From Streptomyces echinoruber (GTDB lineage: Bacteria > Actinomycetota > Actinomycetes > Streptomycetales > Streptomycetaceae), in NCBI RefSeq assembly GCF_014651135.1, contig NZ_BMWH01000037.1, forward strand, positions 1-35,891: a DNA stretch of 35,891 nt. Reading direction: 5' to 3'. Shown here piece by piece: positions 30,109 to 35,891 of the stretch. The first letter of the stretch is position 1; the number at the start of each line of letters is the position of its first letter. The notes beneath the pieces are model-generated. The model did not search any database, was not told the origin of the DNA, and worked only from the letters and a program-made list of their open reading frames with translations. The position numbers and the translations under genes were made by a program.

Positions 30109-31413
30109 GTGATGGCTTCCGCAAGCCGGACACGGGCACGCGGGCGAGCCGACGAAACCGCGCCCGCGGACGCCACCGCGGGGTCGGCCGTATCCCCCGC
30201 GCTGCACCTCAGGATCTCCTCCAGGCGTTCCGGCACCTCCAGCCTCCAGCAACTGCTGCTGCTGGAGGTTGCCATGGCAGCGCTGCTCACCGCCTGGGGC
30301 ATCGCTCCCCTGGCGCTGGTACCGGCCGCCGTGGCCGCTGTTGCCCTGCTCCTGCTGGCCTTCGTCCGCCGTCGCGGTCGTTCGCTGCCCGAATGGCTCA
30401 TGACGGCGCGGGCCCTGCGGGCCCGGCAGAAGCGGGCCGCGGGGCTGCGGATACCGCCGGGCACGGAGCCGGGGCTGGCGCCGGCCGTGGAGTGCGATCC
30501 GAGTCTGCGGACGTGTTCCTACGGCGGCGGGGACCGGCGTCCGGTGGGGTTGATCGGGGACGGGACGTTCCTGACCGCCGTCGTGCAGGTCGAGGCGGAC
30601 GTGACCGCGCTGCGGGCGGAGCGCAGCCGCCGGCCGCTGCCGCTGGGGCTGGTGCGGGACGCCCTCGACGTGGACGGCATCCGGCTGGAGTCGGCGCAGG
30701 TCGTGCTGCACACCCAGCCGGCCCCGGCCCTGCACCTGCCGCCGCACTCGGTGGCCGTGACCAACTACGCGCCGCTGCAGGCCCAGACGGGTGCGCCGGC
30801 GGTGCGCATCACCTGGATCGCGCTGAAGCTGGACCCGGAGCTGTGCCGGGAGGCGGTGGCCGCGCGGGGTGGCGGGCTCGTGGGGGCGCAGAAGTGCGTC
30901 GTGCGCGTCGCGGACCACCTGGCGAGCCGGCTGACGGGCGCGGGTTTCCGTACGACGGTGCTCGACGAGGAGGAGCTGATCGCGGCCGTCGCCACGTCCG
31001 CGTGCGCCAACCCGCTGGTGACCGCGGAGGCGGGACGGAGCGACGCACGGGAGCGGCGGACGGAGGAGTCGAGCCGCAGCTGGCGGTGCGACAACCGCCG
31101 GCACACCACGTACTGGATCCACCGCTGGCCCCAACTGGGCGGTTCCGGGCCGTCGTTGCCGCAGCTGGTGGGGCATCTCACCGCGACACCGGCACTGGCC
31201 ACGACCTTCAGCATCACCCTCGCGCGCGGAGCGCGGCAGGACGTCTCGGTCTGCGGCCACCTGCGGGTGACCGGGCGCAGCGACGACGAACTGGTCGCCG
31301 CGCGGCGCGCGTTGCAGGACGCCGCCCGGCAGATCGGCGTGGGGCTGACCCGGCTCGACCGCGAGCAACTGCCCGGGGTGCTCGCCACGCTGCCCCTCGG
31401 AGGTGCCCGATGA
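30109..31413 (+). CDS. eccE: type VII secretion protein EccE
   Basis: 434-residue EccE-type protein. After an about 45-residue Ala/Arg-rich cytoplasmic start there are two membrane helices (about 48-90), then the EccE cytoplasmic domain. Sequences such as VRDALDVDGIRLESAQVVLHT, VTNYAPLQAQ, RITWIALKLDPELC and AVARGGG-like stretches are typical of EccE in Streptomyces. GTG (30109) and ATG (30112) are adjacent starts behind a G-rich ribosome site; either is possible. Its stop overlaps the next gene's start (ATGA). EccE sits at the periphery of the T7SS complex next to EccC. Confidence 0.88.
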   Translation: MMASASRTRARGRADETAPADATAGSAVSPALHLRISSRRSGTSSLQQLLLLEVAMAALLTAWGIAPLALVPAAVAAVALLLLAFVRRRGRSLPEWLMTARALRARQKRAAGLRIPPGTEPGLAPAVECDPSLRTCSYGGGDRRPVGLIGDGTFLTAVVQVEADVTALRAERSRRPLPLGLVRDALDVDGIRLESAQVVLHTQPAPALHLPPHSVAVTNYAPLQAQTGAPAVRITWIALKLDPELCREAVAARGGGLVGAQKCVVRVADHLASRLTGAGFRTTVLDEEELIAAVATSACANPLVTAEAGRSDARERRTEESSRSWRCDNRRHTTYWIHRWPQLGGSGPSLPQLVGHLTATPALATTFSITLARGARQDVSVCGHLRVTGRSDDELVAARRALQDAARQIGVGLTRLDREQLPGVLATLPLGGAR

Positions 31414-32195
31414 CGGCCAGGACAACCCCCGCGGCACCGGCCGCCGACGCCCCGGAACGGCCGCGGCCCTCCGCCGCGCGGGCGGCGCGCGCCCTGCTCC
31501 GCACCGGTTTCGGACTGATCGGCCCGCGCACCGGACGGCACACGCTGCCCGCGGCGCAGCTCGACGCGCTCGCGCTGCCCATCGGCGACGACGGCGTCGT
31601 GGTCGGTGTGGACGCCGAAGGACAGCCCGCCGTGCTGGGCCTCAACCGGCCGACCCCGTACGACGTCGTCCTCATCGGCGGCCTGTGGACGGCGCAGGTC
31701 ATCGCGTTGCGGGCGGCGGCGACCGGGGCGCGCGTCGCGGTGGAGACCGGACGCCCGCAGCACTGGATGCAGATGGTGCACGCCATGGGCGGCGGGCAGA
31801 ACGGTCTGTCCGTGTACGACGTCGGCCGCGTGCCCCCGCAGGGTGCCTCCGCCGGCACGCCGGTGCTCGTGGTGCGGGACTGCGGCATGCGGCCGCCGCG
31901 CGGCCGGGTGGTGTCGGGTCCGTGGCAGTCGGTGCTGACGCTGCTGCCGTACCTGAGTCCCGTCGCTCCCCGGCTCATACGGCAGGCGCGGCTCGTCGGT
32001 GTCCAGCGGATCTCGCCGGACGAAGCCGCGGTCCTGCGGCGCACGTTGGCCTTGTCCGGTACCGACGTGGAAACGCTCCCCACCCTTCCCGACGGCGTCA
32101 CCCTGTGGTGCGCGGACCGTGACCGGCAGTACGTCGTGACCCAGCCCACGGACGCCGAGATCGGATTGTTGGGTAATCCGCGGCGCATGGATTGA
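31410..32195 (+). CDS. EccE-coupled T7SS-associated protein, unknown function
   Basis: 261 residues, no membrane segment. An Arg/Pro/Ala-rich first 45 residues lead to a compact alpha/beta domain with Rossmann-like alternation (YDVVLIGGLWTAQVIALRAA then ARVAVETGR). There is no P-loop and no other nucleotide-binding signature. The C-terminal part has an Asp/Thr-rich stretch and TLWCADRDRQYVV. GGAGG at 31399-31403, six bases before ATG, plus the ATGA overlap, shows strong coupling to eccE, so the two proteins are probably made in equal amounts and interact. It could be a detached domain of the EccE/EccC peripheral assembly. Function unknown. Confidence 0.85.
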   Translation: MTARTTPAAPAADAPERPRPSAARAARALLRTGFGLIGPRTGRHTLPAAQLDALALPIGDDGVVVGVDAEGQPAVLGLNRPTPYDVVLIGGLWTAQVIALRAAATGARVAVETGRPQHWMQMVHAMGGGQNGLSVYDVGRVPPQGASAGTPVLVVRDCGMRPPRGRVVSGPWQSVLTLLPYLSPVAPRLIRQARLVGVQRISPDEAAVLRRTLALSGTDVETLPTLPDGVTLWCADRDRQYVVTQPTDAEIGLLGNPRRMD

Positions 32196-32595
32196 ATGGA
32201 TCGAGCCGATGCTTCCGCGGACCGCGGCGGATGGTTGAGTCCGTTTCACCCGCTATGACGCCTCTCGTGTGCGGCTGTTGCCCGGTTTGTTCGCCGAGGC
32301 GGCGGGATCCTTCCGGCGCCCCGAGGAGAGTGGGGCGCCCGGAGCGGGCACGGAGGACTGGACAGCCCTGCCGTGCCGAGGCTCATGGTGATTAGGCTGG
32401 GACCGGGCGCGGCGTCGCAGACCGATGGGGTGGACGTGACGCGCCTCGGGGGGAGAGCCGGCAGATCGGACGACTTCGTACGGCTGACGGCCTCGCACGA
32501 CCTCGACCGGCCTCGACCGACTTCGGACGACAAGCACGACAGGCACGGGTCGCCCCGGCACGGCGTGACGGTGCTCGATCACACCAGGAGGAACA
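32196..32595. other. 400-bp intergenic region before the EspI-like gene
   Basis: No supported gene; a short open frame at 32192-32395 lacks a ribosome site. It holds a bulged hairpin (listed separately), the sequence TTAGGCT near 32393 that could be part of a promoter, and a strong AGGAGG ribosome site (32586-32591) before the GTG of the next gene. Confidence 0.5.
32312..32343 (+). terminator. bulged 11-bp hairpin after the eccE operon
   Basis: TCCGGCGCCCC (32312-32322) pairs with GGGGCGCCCGGA (32332-32343) with one bulged base and a 9-nt loop, about 117 bp past the stop. No U-tract. Confidence 0.5.
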
Positions 32596-35500
32596 GTGAA
32601 CAGCGATCGGGACGGGAACCGCGGGGGCTGGGCCACACCCGGCGATGACCAGCCCGACGCGGAGTCCGACATCGAGGTGACGGGCGAGTTCACCATCGAC
32701 TACGCCCCACCCGCCTGGTACACGCAGAACGCTTCGGGCTCCTCCGGTTCCTCGGGTGCGTCGGGTGCGCCGACGCCGGATTCCTGGGGCGGTTCGGCGG
32801 GGGACTCCTCCGCGGGCGCCGCGCCGGACGCCGCGGAGCAGGGCGGTGCCGGGGGCGGTGCCGCCGGGCCGGCGGCCGCTGCTCCTTCGGCCGCTGCTTC
32901 TTCGGCCGCTGCTCCTTCGGCTCCGGTTCCGCCCGTCCCGTCTCCGCCGGCCCCGCCGACGCCTCCCGCGGCGCCCGGGCCGTATCCGTCGGCCCCCGCG
33001 CCGGGTGTGCCGGCCGGGCCCTTCGTGCCGCCCGCGCCGAGTGCGCCGTTCGCCCCTCCCCCGCCGCCCGCCGAGAGCCGGGTCGCGGTGCCGGGGCTGC
33101 CGGCCGGCTTCGAGCCCCAGCCGCAGTGGACTCCCCCTGCCTCCGGCGGCGGCGAAAAGGCCGCGGAGGAGCAGGTGGGGCCGGGGCGGCAGGAGCATGC
33201 GGCCGGGTCCGGGCCCGAGCACGAGAACGAGCCCGGGTCCGGGTCCGGGAACCAGTCCGGGGCGGTGCCGCAGGCACGGGCCGATGCCGGTGCCGAGCCG
33301 GTGACCTCCTCCAACGGCGATCTCGAGAGCGGCGCCACCATGCGTTTCTCCGCCGTCTCGCTGAAGCGTCACCTCGCGGAGGAGGGGGCCGGCCAGGAGG
33401 ACGCCGCGGCTCCGGCGACGCCGGGTGGCGAGGTCTCTTCCTCCGGCGACACCGACGGCATCGACGGCGCCGAGGACGCCGGTGAGCCCGGTGACGCCGC
33501 CGCGGTGCAGGGCGCGGCGGCCGAGGACGCCGACGGCACGGGCGGTGACTCCGCGGAGGCCGGAGCCGACGACGCGCAGGCGTCCGCGCCCGCCGAGCCC
33601 GCTCCGCCGGCCGACACGGACGCGGACGCGGGTGCGGGTGCAGATACGGACGCCGACGCAGCGGCGGATGCGGGTGCGGGTGCGGACGCGCCGGAGGCTC
33701 CGGCTGCCCCGGTTCCCGCGTCCGCTGCCGAGTCCGAGTCCGGGAACGCCGATGCCGCGAACGCCCAGCCGGCCGACGGGGCACCCGTAGCCGGGCAGCA
33801 GCCCGCCGGGCCGCCCCCGCCGGCGCCGCAGGGTGCCGTGCCGCCGCTGCCGCCGTCCTACCAGCCCGCGGCGCCCGCCGGTGCCCCCCAGTGGCCCGCC
33901 CAGCCCCCGGCCGCCGCGCAGCCGCAGCAGCAGCCGCCCGCCGAGCCGCAGGCACAGCCGCAGGCGCCTCAGGCCGTGCCTGCGCCCGCCGCCTGGCAGC
34001 CGCCCGCCGCCGGGCCGCAGCCGGGCTACGGTTTCCCGCACCCCGGCGCGCCCGCCCCGGTTCCTGCCCCCGCTCCTGCGGCGCAGGGCGGTTACGGCTT
34101 CCCGCAGCCGCCCACCCAGCAGGGTCAGCCGGACCAGCCGGGCCCGTCGGCCCCGACCGCTGCTCCCGCCCCTGCCCCGCACGGCGCATACGGCTTCCCG
34201 CACCCCGGCGCGCCCGCCCCGGCCCCTGGTTCCGCCCCCGCTCCTGCCGCGCAGGGCGGTTACGGCTTCCCGCAGCCGCCCGCCCAGCAGGGCCAGCCAG
34301 GCCAGCAGGGCCAGCCGGCGCACCAGCCCCATCCGTCCCAGCAGGAGCAGCAGGGGACCCAGCCCCCTGCCGGTGCCCCCAACGCGCCCCTTCCCCCGCA
34401 GCAACCGCCCGTCGACCCCCGGCTCGGTGCCGCATGGCCGCAGCCCGTGCAGCACGACCAGCGGCAGCCGACCAACCCCGGTGCGGCACCGCTGGGTTAC
34501 ACGGCGGCCGTGGAGTTGTCGTCGGACCGGCTGCTCAACAACAAGAAGCAGAAGGCGAAGAGCAGCCGGCCGGTCGGAGGCGGGCGGTTCAAGCTCGGCG
34601 GGAAGAAGGAAGAGGCCGAGCGGCAGCGCAAGCTCGACCTGATCCGCACGCCGGTGCTGTCCTGCTACCGCATCGCCGTGATCAGCCTCAAGGGCGGTGT
34701 CGGCAAGACGACCACGACGACCGCCCTCGGCGCCACCCTCGCCACCGAGCGGCAGGACAAGATCCTCGCGATCGACGCCAACCCGGACGCCGGTACGCTC
34801 GGTCGCCGCGTGCGGCGCGAGACCGGGGCGACCATCCGGGACCTCGTCCAGGCGATCCCGTACCTGAACTCGTACATGGACATCCGGCGGTTCACGTCGC
34901 AGGCGCCCTCCGGTCTGGAGATCATCGCCAACGACGTCGACCCGGCCGTGTCCACGACGTTCAACGACGAGGACTACCGGCGCGCGATCGACGTGCTGGG
35001 CAAGCAGTACCCGATCATCCTCACCGACTCGGGCACCGGCCTGCTCTACAGCGCCATGCGCGGTGTCCTCGACCTCGCCGACCAGCTCATCATCATCTCC
35101 ACGCCGTCCGTGGACGGTGCGAGCAGCGCCAGCACGACGCTGGACTGGCTGTCGGCGCACGGCTACCAGGACCTCGTCGCCCGCTCCCTCACCGTGATCT
35201 CCGGGGTCCGCGAGACCGGAAAGATGATCAAGGTGGAGGACATCGTCGCGCACTTCGAGACCCGCACCCGAGGGGTCGTGGTCGTGCCGTTCGACGAGCA
35301 CCTCGCCGCCGGTGCGGAGGTCGACCTCGACATGATGCGGCCCAAGACGCGCGAGGCGTACTTCAATCTCGCCGCGATGGTCGCCGAGGACTTCGTGCGC
35401 CACCAGCGGGCGCAGGGCCTGTGGACGAGCGACGGCAACCCGCCGCCGGTGGCCGCCCCGCCGCTCCCGGGTCAGCCCGTGCCCGGGCAGATTCCGGGCC

Positions 35501-35853
35501 AGCCCGTGCCCGGTCATCCGATGCCGGGGCAGCCCATGCCTCCCGGTCAGCCCCTCCCGCACGCCCAGCCCCCCGGTGTCGGCCACCCCGTCCCCGGTGT
35601 GCCACCGCAGGGTTACGGCTACCCGCAGCCGCCCCAGCCCCACCAGCCCCAGCCCCAGCCGTACGTCCCCGGCCAGCCGACGAGCCGTCCGCAGCCGCCG
35701 GAGCAGGCAGGGCAGGCAGGGCAGGCAGGGCAGCAGCCGTACCCCCAGGCCGGGCCGCCGCAGCCTCAGCCTCAGCCTCAGCCTCAGCCTCAGCCGCAAC
35801 CCCAGCCGCACGCACCGGGATACGGCTACCCCCAACCTCCGCAGCAGCAGTAA
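32596..35853 (+). CDS. EspI-like MinD/ParA-family ATPase with Pro/Ala/Gln-rich arms, T7SS-associated
   Basis: 1085 residues. Residues 1 to about 650 are low-complexity Pro/Ala/Gly/Gln/Asp-rich and disordered, with four YGFP-type repeats near 477-560. A basic patch (NNKKQKAKSSR, about 650-660) precedes a MinD/ParA-type ATPase domain (about 685-935). It has the P-loop KGGVGKT at 699-705, the A' motif LAIDANPDAGTLG and the switch-like ILTDSGTGL. The remaining about 150 residues are Pro/Gln repeats ending in another GYGYPQPP. This layout matches ESX-1 EspI of mycobacteria, a Pro-rich protein with a MinD-like domain whose ATP-binding motif regulates secretion. The protein is longer than EspI. The GTG start has AGGAGG four bases upstream. 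It is the last T7SS gene in view. Confidence 0.85.
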   Translation: MNSDRDGNRGGWATPGDDQPDAESDIEVTGEFTIDYAPPAWYTQNASGSSGSSGASGAPTPDSWGGSAGDSSAGAAPDAAEQGGAGGGAAGPAAAAPSAAASSAAAPSAPVPPVPSPPAPPTPPAAPGPYPSAPAPGVPAGPFVPPAPSAPFAPPPPPAESRVAVPGLPAGFEPQPQWTPPASGGGEKAAEEQVGPGRQEHAAGSGPEHENEPGSGSGNQSGAVPQARADAGAEPVTSSNGDLESGATMRFSAVSLKRHLAEEGAGQEDAAAPATPGGEVSSSGDTDGIDGAEDAGEPGDAAAVQGAAAEDADGTGGDSAEAGADDAQASAPAEPAPPADTDADAGAGADTDADAAADAGAGADAPEAPAAPVPASAAESESGNADAANAQPADGAPVAGQQPAGPPPPAPQGAVPPLPPSYQPAAPAGAPQWPAQPPAAAQPQQQPPAEPQAQPQAPQAVPAPAAWQPPAAGPQPGYGFPHPGAPAPVPAPAPAAQGGYGFPQPPTQQGQPDQPGPSAPTAAPAPAPHGAYGFPHPGAPAPAPGSAPAPAAQGGYGFPQPPAQQGQPGQQGQPAHQPHPSQQEQQGTQPPAGAPNAPLPPQQPPVDPRLGAAWPQPVQHDQRQPTNPGAAPLGYTAAVELSSDRLLNNKKQKAKSSRPVGGGRFKLGGKKEEAERQRKLDLIRTPVLSCYRIAVISLKGGVGKTTTTTALGATLATERQDKILAIDANPDAGTLGRRVRRETGATIRDLVQAIPYLNSYMDIRRFTSQAPSGLEIIANDVDPAVSTTFNDEDYRRAIDVLGKQYPIILTDSGTGLLYSAMRGVLDLADQLIIISTPSVDGASSASTTLDWLSAHGYQDLVARSLTVISGVRETGKMIKVEDIVAHFETRTRGVVVVPFDEHLAAGAEVDLDMMRPKTREAYFNLAAMVAEDFVRHQRAQGLWTSDGNPPPVAAPPLPGQPVPGQIPGQPVPGHPMPGQPMPPGQPLPHAQPPGVGHPVPGVPPQGYGYPQPPQPHQPQPQPYVPGQPTSRPQPPEQAGQAGQAGQQPYPQAGPPQPQPQPQPQPQPQPQPHAPGYGYPQPPQQQ
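34027..34298 (+). repeat. in-frame about 105-bp imperfect direct repeat in the EspI-like gene
   Basis: Copy 1 (34027-34130) and copy 2 (34189-34298) start 162 bp apart. Both encode YGFPHPGAPAP, then an Ala/Pro run, then AAQGGYGFPQPP and QQGQP; copy 2 has two extra residues. It is an internal duplication that preserves the frame. Confidence 0.8.
35704..35790 (+). repeat. short tandem repeats in the 3' end of the EspI-like gene
   Basis: Three exact copies of CAGGCAGGG (35704-35730, encoding QAG repeats) and five exact copies of CAGCCT (35761-35790, encoding QP repeats). Unit lengths are multiples of three, so copy-number change would keep the frame. Confidence 0.85.
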
Positions 35854-35891
35854 GTAGCAGTAGCAGTAACAACAGTCGTGGCACCGGTCCC

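Noticed and set aside
29923..31437. Upstream extension of the eccB frame opposite eccE
   Set aside because: Low-complexity mirror of eccE; the EccB N-terminal pattern begins at MASRRDEL.
32192..32395. 67-codon frame in the gap before the EspI-like gene
   Set aside because: No ribosome site, Arg/Cys/Pro-rich, crosses the hairpin; not supported.
1..35891. tRNA/rRNA genes, CRISPR arrays, insertion sequences, att sites
   Set aside because: No cloverleaf-like sequence, no regular spacer array, no transposase or integrase motif, and no terminal repeats seen; the tandem repeats present are short coding or intergenic repeats.

Overview
The window is high-GC Streptomyces chromosome. GTG/TTG starts, stop/start overlaps (GTGA, ATGA, TGATG), strong G/C third-position bias, a BldB homologue and a Streptomyces-style ESX/type VII secretion (T7SS) locus all point to this genus. 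The gene order (rnj, dapA, thyX, dapB, M16 peptidase, pnp, rpsO, then eccD/eccC to eccB/eccE) matches my recollection of the S. coelicolor SCO5745 to SCO5717 interval. That comparison is from memory, not from a search.

Left part (1 to about 11.0 kb): a conserved housekeeping block, mostly on the minus strand. It holds RNase J (rnj), dihydrodipicolinate synthase (dapA) and flavin-dependent thymidylate synthase (thyX). After two small plus-strand membrane-protein genes come a TPR membrane protein, dihydrodipicolinate reductase (dapB), an M16 zinc peptidase translationally coupled to polynucleotide phosphorylase (pnp), and ribosomal protein S15 (rpsO). RNA decay (RNase J, PNPase), diaminopimelate/lysine synthesis (DapA, DapB) and dTMP synthesis share the block. 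Its intergenic gaps hold long inverted repeats and short palindromic arrays.

Right part (11.3 to 35.9 kb): a complete T7SS locus. Core components are EccD (minus), EccC (plus, three ATPase domains in one chain), two WXG100 proteins (esxBA), mycosin MycP, EccB and EccE. Accessories are a membrane beta-propeller protein coupled to eccB-mycP, a 261-residue protein coupled to eccE, and a 1085-residue EspI-like ATPase with long Pro/Ala/Gln-rich arms. The developmental gene bldB is divergent from esxBA. Their shared 341-bp promoter region carries two copies of the palindrome TCACGTGA.

The most unusual stretch is 16.9 to 24.1 kb: seven plus-strand genes directly behind eccC with gaps of at most 51 bp or overlaps. 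They encode two WXG-type or WXG-like helical proteins (one with a 320-residue disordered tail ending in a YxxxD motif and VPPVVD), a second membrane-anchored mycosin with an odd GTSDA serine motif, a 138-residue Esx-like protein paired with a 756-residue WXG-domain protein, a lipoprotein, and a small CCHH zinc-ribbon-like tail-anchored protein. G+C falls from about 73% in eccC to about 40-55% in parts of this stretch, suggesting an acquired or fast-evolving substrate module plugged into the conserved secretion machine. I saw no rRNA, tRNA, CRISPR array, insertion sequence or phage integration site.
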